64,000 nt of DNA from Haemaphysalis longicornis (taxonomy: Eukaryota; Arthropoda; Arachnida; Ixodida; Ixodidae), in assembly GCA_013339765.2 (NCBI GenBank), contig JABSTR010000945.1:156001-220000 (forward strand), given 5' to 3'. Shown here piece by piece: positions 21,961 to 33,056 of the stretch (its first letter is position 1; every line of letters starts with the position of its first letter). The notes beneath the pieces were generated by a model that did no database searches, was not told the DNA's origin, and worked only from the letters and a program-made list of their open reading frames with translations. Position numbers and translations under genes: made by a program.

Positions 21961-22672
21961 TTATTAAGGGGGAGTGAAAGCGAGAAGTGACGAGATCGCG
22001 CGCGAGAGGGCGGGAGAGGATAGATGTATGTATAAATATGTGCAGAGAAATGTGAGGGAAGGGCGGAGAAGTTTCGGCCAAGTCGGAAAACTCGCCCGGA
22101 GTTTTCCGAAGGAAGGTGGCGAGAGCGTTGGCGCGGGGAGCGGCAGAATAAGGGAGAAGGGAAGACCGATCGACCTCGGCGCATGCGCCGTTGGCCTCGA
22201 GACGGCGCGAGATCGGTTGGTCTGCCCGGCGCGAAAGTCTCCCGCGCATTTGGGCGCCACCGTAGCGGGAGCGCGCGCTTTTTCGCGCGCGTGCGCCGCC
22301 GGGGCCCGGCTCCGGTCCGCGGTCCGGACCTCCCCACTGAGCGCGTCGTGGGTCCGGCCCCGGCGTACTATCGGCAGCGCGCGCATCGATCGGAGTGGCG
22401 CCCAGACGAGACCACGGGCTCAGGAGCTGCGCCGAGAGTAGGGCGCGCGCGCCGCTCGCTCGTCGGCGACGTTCTTTCTTCAATTTTTCGTGACTCGACC
22501 AACCACGTGGACTTTTCCCGCCAGCAACACTCGGGGCGCCCTCCTCTCCCTCGTGTGCCCTCTCCCGTTGTTCTTTATTTAGTTCTCGTCTTCACCCCTT
22601 ACTTCGTCCTTTCCACGAGTACCGTATTATCCACCGTTTCCCCCCCTTTCGATACTAAAGCAAGCATTCAAA
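21961..22672. promoter_or_regulatory. CpG-island-like block inside intron 1
   Basis: Dense CpG with GCGCATGCGCC and other NRF1-like words (about 22181) and long frames on both strands caused by lack of AT. It is followed by a pyrimidine-rich stretch, as in a 5' UTR. It could be an alternative ATG10 promoter, a nested gene's promoter or a GC-rich repeat. Confidence 0.3.
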
Positions 22673-22807
22673 ATGGTGCAGAAACGTCGAAGCATTCGAT
22701 GCTGGTTTCGACAGGTTGGATACGTCGTCAACAAATGCTTTCGATCCTTGAATGTTTTAGTTGGTATTAGAGCTTGGACTCGTCAGCCTTGCTTAGTAGG
22801 CGAATGA
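22673..22807 (+). CDS. short open frame downstream of CpG block
   Basis: ATG with A at -3 (CAAAATGG) opens 44 codons starting MVQKRRSIRCWFRQ. A potential donor CAG|GTTGGA occurs after codon 14. No family resemblance. Listed only because of its position after a CpG-rich, pyrimidine-rich leader; probably not a gene. Confidence 0.1.
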   Translation: MVQKRRSIRCWFRQVGYVVNKCFRSLNVLVGIRAWTRQPCLVGE

Positions 22808-23024
22808 TGACTGGTTCAATGTTTGGTCTTCCGTAGAAACGGGATGTTTCCTGACTGTTCAACATCAAACTTACCGGCCTTAACTTAACCTAAACTTAGA
22901 ACTACCGCTAGTACGCTTATGCTGTTCGGTCTGACTCCTTTTTTGCGTGCGTTTTGTTTACACGGGTGATTTTCTGCGCTTTATACCTTTTGAACATCAA
23001 CATTCGCTCGCCTGTTATACCGTT

Positions 23025-23125
23025 TAAGCATTTATAGCATTATATATGCTATAAGCATAAGCATTTAAGCATAAGCATTTAAGCATATAAGCATTTAAGC
23101 ATTTATAACCGTTTATACCGAATAA
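23025..23125. repeat. short tandem repeat of an AAGCATTTA-type unit
   Basis: Units such as ATAAGCATTTAAGC repeat about six times with small changes, followed by CCGTTTATACCG. Confidence 0.75.
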
Positions 23126-23816
23126 GCAGCATTAAGTACGTATGGCATGTAGAAGATGTACCCCTTACGAGCATCGATGGAATGCGACGTCACACGCGAC
23201 GCGGTTACGTGATGAGTTGAATAATTTGCGGTTTCTCTGTTAAAGCGTCAACGGCGAACCGTCGTGATTAATTCGACCTGTTACGCTCACGCTCACTTGT
23301 ATACATTCCGTCGATGATAGTTACAAAACGGGCCTTTAAAAATTATTCCGTCATTCTACGAAGTGAATCCGTATTCACATGACCGTGCATTGCATAATTT
23401 CTGCCACAATTGTTTATCGATGTACTCTTGTTAGCTTACTGCTTACTTTGTTTAATTATTTTTGATTCTTCAGTGCAATCGAAGACAGCATAATAACGTG
23501 CGTAATTGCTCTTTAGTGACAGCTGCGCCGCTGACTTCATTCTTGGCTTCGTGCCAACTTGCATCGCCGGACTTCATACACCCGCGACGTAAAATTCCAG
23601 GGTTAGGGCATGTATGCTCGCGCGCGAAATTTGAAACCGTTTTAGCGCAGCCATATGCGACTCGGGGCAGTGCTGCTTGCTTATGCACGGTAGCAGGCGA
23701 CGCGCGCTCAATGCTGCCGCATGCAGCGCCACACACCGACTATTCTGGGTGTCGCCTAGCAACGCCTTTACTTGCTGGCGCGGCATTCTTTCCCTCTACG
23801 ACCTTGATAGGCTTAA
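23126..23816. other. intronic DNA, no gene recognised
   Basis: No shared repeat and no motif-bearing frame. Ends in the TTAA that flanks the next MITE. Confidence 0.4.
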
Positions 23817-24327
23817 AGGGTCCATGAAGAGAAAATACAACTTTGTTTAACTTTAAAGGTTTAGGCTTCAGTACCTCACTCAGCGCCGTTCCGGCCACGA
23901 AAGACGTTTTTTAACTAATAAAAACGCAAGAAATACTTTGAACTTACAAATTTCGCGCTACAGTGACCTGACGTGTTATCGGCGCGAGTGACGTCATATG
24001 GGCCAGCACTAAAAACATAATTTTCAGGGGTTAGGTGCACGTTAGCATTCAAGTGATTCGATCAAACGAAACTAGCGGCCCCACTCCAATCGTCCAGTCG
24101 TGTTTCCTGGCGATTGATTAGTTCGGCCACCGTCAATCGCCCAAACAAGATTCTGTGACGTCATAGAAAAGTTGCCGGAAACTGGCTAGGGAGTCGCTAC
24201 AGCTCCACACGTTTTCCTTAATATCTCCGTTATTCTTTCGAAGTTTGCGATGAAATCGGTATCATTTTTATCAGGACAAAGCAGCCTTTCTTTTGAACCA
24301 AACTTTAATTTTCTCTTCATGGCTCCT
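23817..24327 (+). mobile_element. TTAA-type MITE, 0.5-kb family, copy 2
   Basis: Starts AGGGTCCATGAAGAGAAAAT and ends ATTTTCTCTTCATGGCTCCT, with TTAA at 23813-23816 and 24328-24331. Two TGACGTCA sites (23989, 24156). Colinear with 4377-4860. Confidence 0.92.
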
Positions 24328-24944
24328 TTAACACTACGCCAGAGCGGCGTTGCCCAGCAACGCCCTTTCTTGGCTACCGCCGACGCATGGCGGCGGTGAT
24401 TTGAAACACGCGGCATTTCTATTTTCCGGTGGGGCAGGCTCTCGATTGGCGGGCTTCACACATACACGCCGCGAATCTTAAAAGTGAGTTCGTATGCGTT
24501 CACGAATAAAATCGGTATCAAAGCTTGCTGCGTCTGTTAATGCGCCCATGAGGTCACGATTCTAAGCGGACTTAGAATCGTGTGAACACTATTGAGCGTA
24601 ATGGGCCATACAAAGCGCGACTGTGCGTCTCTCAAAATCTGTTTTTTTTTTTAAAGCGAAGCTACTTACGCCGTTGTACGCCAATACGTCCTGCAGGAAA
24701 GCAAACTTTTTCTGTTTTGTGACGATGAGGATGATAATGACGGTGAGTGAAGTGGAAAAAAAAATGATAAACGCTTTCCGCGGCCGGAATCGGACCTGAG
24801 TCCCTTGCCTTATGAAGCCGGCGTCTATATCCGGATTGCTCCATTTCGATATATGTTCGATGCGAACGCCAAGCAGCAGGTATACCCAATCGCGCCGTAC
24901 ACCCCAAACGTTAGGCCTACGCGTCGCGCCACACGTGCTCTCAT

Positions 24945-25330
24945 CCCACCGTGTGGAACAGACCTTCCCAGTGGGCTCGCTCGCTGAAGGAGGTCCTGCT
25001 GCGTAGACTACGAGTTGGGGTGGCCCTCTCTCCTGCGGTAACCGGGCGTGGCCCCCGGGATACCATGCCCCGTTTTCCACGACCTGCCCCTTCTGTACGG
25101 CTCCTGCCAAGACGCCGACACCAACCACCTGCTATGGACGTGCCCTTCCCTGAGGCAGCGAGATCCGACACCTTCGCGGCACAGGCCTGCATCCGGGAGA
25201 CCCCCCGATTTCAGCGATGGCTGTGGGGACCCACACCGCTGTCTTCTGGGCTCATCCGGGAAAAGGGTGCAAACTTGTACCTGAAGGAACTTATGCCAAA
25301 GGGCATACTGCCGCAATTTAAAAAAAAAAA
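24945..25330 (+). pseudogene. LINE C-terminal fragment
   Basis: Translation gives LKEVLLRRLRVGVALSPAV, then in another frame GSCQDADTNHLLWTCPSLRQ, the zinc-like tail of the RNase H-type LINE. It ends in an A-run at 25319-25330 that may be the retroposed tail. Frameshifted, inactive. Confidence 0.7.
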
Positions 25331-25467
25331 GTGCACTGCGTGCCTCTAGAGTAGCACATGCTCGCGTTAGGGGATTGGTCAACCAAACGATCCATCCATC
25401 ACGAGAAGGCTTCGCGCTCAACCATCGTCGTCATTAGACTGAGGGCCCGGGTGCATGATTAGGCGTC

Positions 25468-25886
25468 TTTTTTAGATGCGACTGCATCTCATTCACTCGC
25501 CTTGTCCCTCCATACGGTGTTGTTGTTGTCCGTCCGCACCCCTCCCCCAATCTCGCCGCACAAGCTGCGCTCTCCGCCGCTCACCCCCTCTCCTCACCGA
25601 TAGCGAACACTCTCTCGCGAGGGACAATGGATTGGATTCGATTGGCTTGGCTTGGATTGGATTAAAGTGGATTGTGTTGGATTGTGTTGCGTCATAGCCG
25701 CGCCACGTTGCGTCATAGCCGCGGTCGTTCCAGCACCGGCCAAAGAAATAAAGAATACATCATACGCGTTCCTCACACGTTTCACGCAATTAGAGAATCA
25801 ACCCAACGGAAACACCAAGTGAACCCCCAAGATGCGTCGCATCTCCACAGGGTTCCCCTCGCGGGAAGGTGGGGTAATTTTTTTTT
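25468..25886 (+). mobile_element. Helentron-like element, family F, non-coding copy
   Basis: Begins TTTTTTAGATGCGACTGCATC; ends GATGCGTCGCATC, GGTTCCCCTCGCGGGAAGG and TGGGGTAATTTTTTTTT. The TTCCC/GGGAA hairpin is intact with a different loop from 14466-14876, so pairing is kept while bases change. An ATTGG-rich segment (25628-25690) recalls family E. Confidence 0.68.
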
Positions 25887-27689
25887 CGAAGCTTCATCTC
25901 CTGTTTCGTTATTTATTCTACGTACTACCTTCAGAATCTATTTTTTTTTCTCTAACACCATGTTCGTTTTGTTCAGGGTTACCCAATGTATGTAGTTGCT
26001 AAATTTTCCAATGCGCCTAGTTTGCCCCCCCCCCCCCCCCCCTCCCTGCCTTGGGGGCAAGCCGGAGCAACCTAATTGGTCTGCCATGTGTCGACAGAAA
26101 GCTGAAGCAGTTATCAGCTGCTTACGGCTGCTTTCGCTAACCATGGAGCAAATGTCCTGGAAACATCAGGAAACGTTTCTTGATAAATAGTTTCTAAATT
26201 GAAAAGCAGGTATTATTGAACAACTTTTTTTTTGTTAAAGGTTATATAACGTTAACGGTTGTGTTGTTATGCCGCGCCAACAGCGCGCTCTTCGTTTATT
26301 TTACATTAGCTAATGCCCATTTCCCTATCGAGGGACTTTCTTTAACTCGCGGGGCCCGGATTGTGAAGCAGAGTTTCGCAAGTGGTGTATGTGCTGAATA
26401 GCTTTTCTAGTTTGTTTTTTTATTGAAGGTAAATAGTGTCGTCTGCGAAGCGCCTTCTGTTTCTTCGATGCAGCAGTCATCTTGGCTTCGCATGGGCCAA
26501 CTTTAATTGTATTTCCACTGCTTCGTTTTTTTTTTCCCTCGCCCCACCTGTCGGTAGTGGTGTGTTGCCACCGGCAGGCCATCTTTTTCTCTCTTTTTTT
26601 CCCTGCTAGCGCTCCCATCCCTATATCCCAGAAATCGTCTGCTCCTCCTGGAAACTCGCTTTCTCGTGCTTTCTCGTTCTCCCGTTCTTTCTCGCTCCTT
26701 GCTTTTTTTTTTATTTCTCCCTCATTGCCTTTGTCTGCCTAACGAAAAAACGAGCAAAGTCTCTCCCAGAAAAAAAAAAAAATGGTACAATTTTGTTTCG
26801 GCTTCTCTAGACCCGCGGTGGATTCCTTTTTTTTTTTTTTTTTTTTTGTCCTTCATTCCACCAACTCCCGCCTGCCACTCGAGAGCTCGAATCCTTCGCC
26901 GGGGTTATTTTCTTTGTCTTTACGCGCTTCCATGCAGCGTTTCGGCGCTGCTTGCGCTGTATATACTCTCGTTACTTCGCACCTCTACTCTTTTCCTTCG
27001 GCTCCTCTCCAACATGGTTCACGACGACGGCCCATAGCAGCGAAGCGGCTTTTCTGGCGCGTTTATTCCCGCTTTTTGCCGTTTTCTTAAACCGAAATTC
27101 ATTTTTTTTTGTTCAGCTATACTTCTACTATCTCTCTATTTCACCTCCCCTCTCTCCTTCGTTCTCTTTTTCCTGTTTTAGCGACATGTGCACTGCGTGC
27201 GTTTTGTTTATTGGCCGCGGGCTTATAGTTGAGCTTCGACCCTGCCTTCCTCCGCTTCCTCCGAGCTTGTTTTCGCTCTCCATTCGAAGCCATCCCCCCT
27301 CCTTTTTCTGCGATTTAAATCGCTCTTATTTATTTAGGTTTTTGTGCTGCGTGTGTGCGCGTATATCTCTAGTACAGTAGCAGCGGGGCTGTATTCCCGC
27401 GAAAGGTCATTGCATTACACTAACACGTTGAACTCTCTGCCGACATTAGATACGCATCGCTTTAGCCGTAATTCTGTTCTATGCTCACTGAGGTAAAATC
27501 ACGGCGCTAGGGCATGACCTTTCACGCATCAACCAAGGATTGTAGCGTCACGTAACCATACGCTTCTTGAGTGCAACGCGCTGATAGCTTAATTATTATG
27601 AGCTCAACCCCGTAATACGGGTGTGATGGTTGGAATTGCAGTTGGCGATAATTCCGGCTTAAATGTTCAGGAGCGTGGATGTTGGGAGG
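25887..27689. other. pyrimidine-rich intronic DNA, no gene recognised
   Basis: C-run at 26026-26042, T-runs at 26828-26846 and elsewhere. Frames are full of Phe and Ser from CT bias. It might act as unusual splicing or chromatin sequence; nothing more can be claimed. Confidence 0.45.
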
Positions 27690-28245
27690 GGTGCGGTGTG
27701 GCTGGCGGTTAATCCAACGGTGTGGCGCCAAATTCGAACGAATTTGTACAAAAACTCGAAGCTGTAGAGAACCGCGCTGCACGATTCATTATATCTAATT
27801 ATGTCCGTACAGGTATAGCACATCACTGATAAAAAAAAAATACTTTAAACCTTCCATTTTTTACTACTCGACGTCGCATTTCACGATTGTGCCTCTTCCA
27901 CGAATTTCTTTTTACAACAACGAAACTCTAAAACAGTCTCTTTTCAGCCCCCCTGCACACATTTCTTCCCGCCTTGACCACCGTATAAAAGTAGGCGTGC
28001 CAAGCAGCAGACACCAACCTTTATTTTGGCTCGTTCCTCCCGAAAACCAGTGTGGACTGGAACAGCCTTTCATCCGCCATCGTGTCTACAAAGGAACTGG
28101 AAAAATTCAAGTCTGCACTTGCCAATCATTTTTATTGACCCCTCCATTGTTTGTTATGTACTTTGCTCTTTTTTTTTTACCCCACTCCTCTGCTGTAACG
28201 CCTGAACGGCCCTGAGAGTAAAATAAATGAAATGAAATGAAATAT
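27690..28245 (+). pseudogene. CR1/jockey-type LINE 3' end
   Basis: FVQKLEAVENRAARFIISNY (from about 27735) is the conserved end of CR1-like reverse transcriptase ORFs. It is followed by RISRLCLFH-type, HISSRLDHRIKVGVPSSRH and WNSLSSAIVSTKELEKFKSA motifs in shifting frames, then a stop and an (AAATG)n tail at 28220-28240. 5'-truncated, dead. Confidence 0.75.
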
Positions 28246-28623
28246 TTCAGCTCCGTCGCTTCCCTCGGGCGGCCGGTGCGTTTAGGAGCGTTCAAGTTAG
28301 GCTTCATCCGCGGAAGATTAGGGGCGTAAATGGGTTGGTCTGTGACGTCCATCTTTCGCCGGTATTGCAATGAGGCATGAGCCCCGAATTCAGTAACAAA
28401 ACGACCTTTATAAAGGACAGGCAAAGTACAGGACAGAATTCGCATGCATGCATTGCAAGTCGGAACACTAATATAGGGCTGGGCGTCGATAAAAAAAATT
28501 AATCCGATTAATCGGATGCCTTTAATCGGTTAATTATTCTATTAATCGGATATGCGTTCATTTAGATGAATAAGGCTTAAAACACAAAGAATGTTCAGCT
28601 TTTCCTGACGGTTGTTTTTATTT

Positions 28624-28895
28624 TCACGCGCTGTCGATATAAGTTTGTACAAATCGTTTTATACATTTATGATAATTTAGCCAGCTGCGGAGGCAAACAA
28701 GCTCGCTAACATTTTCAGGCGGCAGAGAGATTCTTTTCTTGTTGACAGTCATCCCGGCTGTGCTGAACACACGCTCGCATGGCGTTGAGGTTACCGGGAC
28801 ACACAGTAGCATTTTTACAACGGGTGCTAGTTTTGGAAGGAGGGAGCTCTGCACCCTCCCCACTCCAAGGGATCCAGATCGTCGTCGGCTACATG
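28624..28895 (-). pseudogene. hAT transposase C-terminal dimerisation domain
   Basis: LAPVVKMLLCVPVTSTPCER followed by VFSTAGMTVNKKR and ELVCLRSWL is the hAT-C dimerisation signature. Upstream, in a different frame, ADDDLDPLEW is the usual preceding motif, so a small deletion near 28853 shifted the frame. Stop TGA at 28624. The catalytic core is not recognisable upstream. Confidence 0.85.
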
Positions 28896-30416
28896 TGCCA
28901 TAGCCCTTTCAGTCACGAATTATTATATTTACTGCAGAAAAATTCCATACTTGGAGGTTTAGCAGTGTCAAGTGTCTGGGGGTAAGAAAAAAAAAAGGTT
29001 CAGTCTCTCTAGAATGCTTATTACGCAAATGGCGTCGTGTCCTGATACGAGACACCATGACTCAATCCTGCTTTTCCCTGTAAAAGATAATAAATATCCT
29101 GAGGCAGTTTACAAACAAGGAGGTGAAATAATAATTTATGCACATGAAAGAGGTGTTTTTAAGCCTTTATAAATGATTTACGCCGCAACAAAAGAGAACT
29201 TAGGACGGCAACACACCGGAGTCTCCCGCAAAACTTGGTGGCGTACATTTTGAAACGATGCTTATGAGTGCGGTTCCGGCCATTCCACATCACATGGTGC
29301 TACCTTTCACTTCCGCAGGTTTCGAACATCAGCCGCACCGCTCTACAGCATGAACTCATTTCGTTTTCACGAGGAAAACGACGAAGAAAGTCGCGTCTCC
29401 ATACGGAGACACGGTGACTGAAAGGGATAGAGCGGTATAACGGCTCCTGGCAAGGTGTGCTTTGTTCTTGATTTTCCGCCGCAAAATGGTACTTTCGCTT
29501 TTTGCTGGGAGTATTTTCGGTGGGCGTGGCGGACGACGTAGCTTCCAGCTGAGAAAGCCTTTCCCGCACATGTTCGCGGCGTTTTCTGTCGAATGAGAGG
29601 CTTAGCGCAAAAAAGGCGAGGACGGTGGCAGACGAGACAGGCGGTCTTTTGGGAAAACATCTTGGGACGCAGGGTTCGTTGGCCAGGGTACAACACGGTG
29701 GCTTACAATCGCTTATGACTTTGAGAGTGTAACATTCTTCAAAACAGTCCAGACCACCGATATCGCTTCAGCTCGGAGGGTTCCGCGATGCGGTAGCATG
29801 TTGTTTCGGTTAAACGTACCAGTGATTTCCCTACACCCCGCCTAGGGGGTGTGTAGACCCCCCCTAGTTTTTCTGGACACCCCCCCTTGAATCCCCAAAT
29901 TTCACTCTTGCCAGTCCTTGTATGGACCTTTTTCAGTATCGATCTGCGCATGCGCGGGCTGCCCGTCTGCTATTCTTGGCAGTAGCCTCGGGCAAAATAA
30001 ACAAAAGTGCGCCCCCCGAGCTTGCTGTTAGCGTTGCACGTATTTATTTCCTTTTTTTCGATAGCTCGTGGCAAGTTCGTATGTGCACACAAAAAAGGCT
30101 TTCAAAGGAAAGGGGCAAAGTGGTTTGAGGCTGACCGCTGCGAGCACATTGCTACCAGCCAGGGAGTAGCGAAAATGAAAAAAAAAAAAAAAAAAGTAAA
30201 GGAAAAGGGGAGCTTCAACGGCCGCAGATTAGTCACGGAAACTTTCGCCTGCTACCGTGACATTCATATGAATGGTACGGGTGACGGGTGGGTGCGGGAG
30301 CAACTGCAGAACGAGAACATTTTGTGCACGAGTTCTTCGAAACCCAGATATTTTTGGGGGTGTGCCTTACTGCCATTTAAAAAAAAATGGCAGTAAAGAA
30401 CAGCTAAAAATAAAAA
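28896..30416. other. body of the hAT element, no clear coding
   Basis: A minus-strand frame at 29300-29570 (ERLSQLEATSSATPT...KKRKYHF) might be an eroded transposase N-terminal part, but no BED finger pattern is visible. C-rich runs near 29870 and an A-run at 30180-30195. Confidence 0.35.
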
Positions 30417-30513
30417 AAAAACAGGATAAAAAAACAGCCTTTCTAGTTTATGAACACCCCCCCCCCCCCCCCCAGAGCCATTGAGACACCCCCCCTTGAT
30501 ACGATGCCTGGGG
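30417..30513 (-). repeat. dispersed repeat with G-run, copy 3
   Basis: Reverse match to 3874-3964: TTTCCCCAGGCATCG, AGGGGGGGTGTCTCAATGGC, a long G-run and TTCATAAACTAGAAAGGC. Confidence 0.65.
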
Positions 30514-30663
30514 AAACCCCTGAAACGTACCCTTCGCCTGCGGACGCGGCTTCAATAGGTCGTTTAAACAGACAGCGACGATCTGGGCAAAAGCAACGTG
30601 GCATTTCAGGGGGGCGGCCGCTAATGGAAAGGGGAAGCCTGGTACGTGGAACGTGAGAAACGC

Positions 30664-31430
30664 AAAAAAAAAAAAAAAAATCACAGCATATCCACGGGGT
30701 GAATGATGATGAGTGGGCGAAGCTCCTGAGGGGAAATCATCGGTAAAACCGTGACTCTTCAGTGAAAGTTCGCCCACTACATCTGTGTCCGAACGTAACG
30801 TCTAGAAAGTCTCGCTTAAACCGCGCGTCGGCACCTTGGGGCTGAGCTCGCCTGATGCGTTTTGCAGACGCCTCACGAGCTCTCACTGCATCGGGGTCTG
30901 CCTGCCGATACGCGCGCTTTCTCGCCGCTTCCCGTTCTCTGACGTTTTGGAGATCCTCTTCGCGCGGCAGCCGTGCCGCTTCGCGTACGGCAGGGTCCTC
31001 GCGCCGTTGCCGTGACGCTTGGGCCTCTCGTTCTCGAACGCTGGGATCTTGGCGGCGTCGTCGCGCAGCCAGACGACACGCTTCGGCCTCCCGCTCTCGT
31101 ACGGCAGGATCTTGGCGGCGGCGTCGCGCAGCTTCACGGAGCGCTTCTGCCTCGCGGGCTCGCACATCTGCAGCCTTATCCATCGGGCGACTCCGAGCGC
31201 GCGCCAACAGCGAACGGATTTTATTACAACGCTCCCCGCCATCTAGTAAACAATCCAAGAACTGAACTAGAGGTAGCCACGCCATCTAGTAAACAATCCA
31301 AGCGCATCTTTTCATCATATACAAGTACCGCCATCTAGTAAACAATCCAAGAACTAAACTAGAGGTGGCTACATACATACGTCGAGGATGGACAGACCCA
31401 CGCCCAAAGGAGCTTCACCCCTAAAAAAAA
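30664..31430 (-). mobile_element. Helentron-like element, family G, coding copy
   Basis: On the minus strand it starts TTTTAGGGGTGAAGCTCC and ends GGAGCTTCGCCCAC, CACCCCGTGG and TATGCTGTGATTTTTTT. Colinear at both ends with 15164-15776 but contains an ORF with repeated RRRQDP-type units. A short segment containing TTGGATTGTTTACTAGATGG occurs three times at 31235-31345. Confidence 0.65.
30737..31285 (-). CDS. repeat-rich basic ORF, possible Helitron N-terminal part
   Basis: 182 codons in this frame. From MDKAADVRAREAEALREA on, about six units of roughly 15-21 residues share VREREAEA..., RRRRQDP spacing, predicting a charged helix or coiled coil. The end reads FKRDFLDVTFGHRCSGR, which resembles the segment before the cysteine-rich region of arthropod Helitron proteins. 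The rest of a Rep-helicase is missing. The likely start is the internal ATG at about 31180 rather than the frame's first codon. Whether it is translated is unknown. Confidence 0.4.
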   Translation of the reverse strand: MAWLPLVQFLDCLLDGGERCNKIRSLLARARSRPMDKAADVRAREAEALREAARRRRQDPAVREREAEACRLAARRRRQDPSVREREAQASRQRREDPAVREAARLPREEDLQNVREREAARKRAYRQADPDAVRAREASAKRIRRAQPQGADARFKRDFLDVTFGHRCSGRTFTEESRFYR

Positions 31431-31609
31431 AACGTCGAGTCGCACGCAGGGTTGAAGACGGCAGACCTTTCTTCCGTGGCGCACTACACTTCAACCTACT
31501 AACCGATTAAAAAGATTAATCGCGATTAAAGCATTACTCGATTAACCGGAAAGTTAATCGACCAATCGCCCACCCTTACTAGTAACCCTTAACCTGCTCG
31601 TCTCACTAA

Positions 31610-31990
31610 AATGGTTCAACTTAAATTAAGGACGACTCAGCGGGTGGAACGGGAGATGATAGGTGTAACGTTAAGGGACAAGGAGAGAGCAGAGTGGGTC
31701 AGGGAACAAACGCGTGTTACGGACATATTAGTAGAAACGGGCGTGGGCAGGGCATGTAAGGCGTAGGCAAGGTAACCGTTGGTCATTAATTAAGGGTGAC
31801 AGAGTGGATCCCTAGAGATGGCAAGCGTGGCAGGGGGCGGCTGAAAGTTAGTTGGGCAGGTGAGATCAATAAGTTTGCGGGGATAAATTGGTCGCAGTTA
31901 GCAGAGGCCTTTGTCCTGGAGTGGGCGTAGACAGGTTGTTGTTGTTGTTGTTGTTGTTGTTGTTGATGATGATGATGATGATGATGATGC
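31610..31990 (+). pseudogene. RTE-type LINE 3' end with two-part microsatellite tail
   Basis: RTTQRVEREMIGVTLRDKER, then in shifted frames WAGHV-like, RGRLKVSWA-like and EINKFAGINWSQLAEAF motifs, the conserved end of RTE-like ORFs. After the stop (about 31928) comes (TTG)9 then (ATG)7-8. Frameshifted; the tail is typical of a retroposition product. Confidence 0.75.
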
Positions 31991-32213
31991 GCACGTCTGC
32001 CTACGTTAACAGTACATAAGAACCGACGAAAGAGAATAAACTCAGCGTATATAAACAACGCTCTTCAATACCAGCGAGAATTAACAAGCATACAGGAGAC
32101 CTTACAACCAGTCCAAAAAGCACTTATCGCGTTAAAGACGCCGTGAATACAAAATATGTTTTGTAGCGTAAGCTACACTGGCCGAGGTTGAGCAGTTTCT
32201 CGTGGATCCTTAA

Positions 32214-32778
32214 AGGGACCCAGAAAAGCCTTCTGTAAAAGTTACAAAAGGCCTGTATTGTCACGTAGCACCAATATAGCGATGCAATGCCGTTGGAATT
32301 ATTGATCTACATTCAGTATTAGCTGCGCCAGAAGCAATTAAATGCACCTCTCCCCACTTGCCGATCGACTCCTCCTCCCTCTCTGCCTCCTTCAAAGCAG
32401 CTAGCTACATTCCTCCGCCTAGGCTCGCGTCAATCACTGCGGACCCGCCTTTGCCGCCTTTGCCTCGGGATCGCGCAGGAAGGAGGAAGAGCAGCCGGAA
32501 GGCAATGGCAGTGACGCCGCCGGCGGCCGACCTTGCCGGCGATTGGGCGAATCAGGGGGCGCCTTCACCGTTGCGTCAGCCGCGGTCGCCGTTGCGTCAG
32601 CCGCGGTCGGCTCGCTGCGGCGTCGCGCTCATCGGCTGAGAAAGGCGATCTTCAAAAATTGTTTACAAATTATCTGTACAACGTATGGGGCTCACACTTG
32701 GCTCAAAAATCCCCCGTTATGTGTTCTACCACCTGAATGCATTTGATTGCCACCTTCACAAAGCTTTTCGGGGTCCCT
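32214..32778. mobile_element. TTAA-type MITE nested in family E
   Basis: Inverted ends AGGGACCCAGAAAAGC and AGGGACCCCGAAAAGC; TTAA at 32210-32213 and 32779-32782. The interior is unlike the AGGAGCC families, so it is a separate family with the same target choice. The GTTGCGTCAGCCGCGGTC unit is repeated at 32569-32606. Confidence 0.9.
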
Positions 32779-33056
32779 TTAAGGGCCGTGCTGCGCAAGC
32801 GCGGTGAGCATTGGATTGGATTGAATTGGAAATCCAATCCAGTTGGAGTATGGGTGTGTAGAGAATTGGGTCTGCACATTTGCCGGCTGTGCATTTCGGA
32901 GGAGTGACGTCACAGCCGCGGCAGACGCACTGGCGCCGGCGCGTGCCCAGCTGTGCGCCTCCTTTCTGCAGTAGCCAAGTCTGACGGTGCGCCGGAGCCG
33001 CTTGATAGTCGTTGCGCGTGGCTCCTGGAGAGCCGTGCTGCGCATGCGCGTGGAGC

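Larger units (their letters stand above)
28474..31578 (-). mobile_element. hAT element with transposase remnant and nested insert
   Basis: Left end TAGGGCTGGGCG and right end (reversed) TAAGGGTGGGCGATTG, both followed by ATTAATCGG-rich DNA as in the element at 6782-9095. A minus-strand hAT dimerisation domain lies near the left end. A family-G Helentron-like element (30664-31430) and G-run DNA (30417-30513) interrupt the body. An 8-bp duplication is not clear (CACTAATA versus CTAGTAAC), so the two ends might belong to different copies. Confidence 0.6.

Noticed and set aside
21828..22483. Long minus-strand frames of 169 and 208 codons
   Set aside because: Arg/Ser/Pro-rich frames overlapping plus-strand frames in a CpG-rich block; no motif, explained by composition.
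26482..27380. Ser/Phe-rich membrane-protein-like frames
   Set aside because: Caused by T-runs and CT bias; hydrophobic runs occur in several phases at once.
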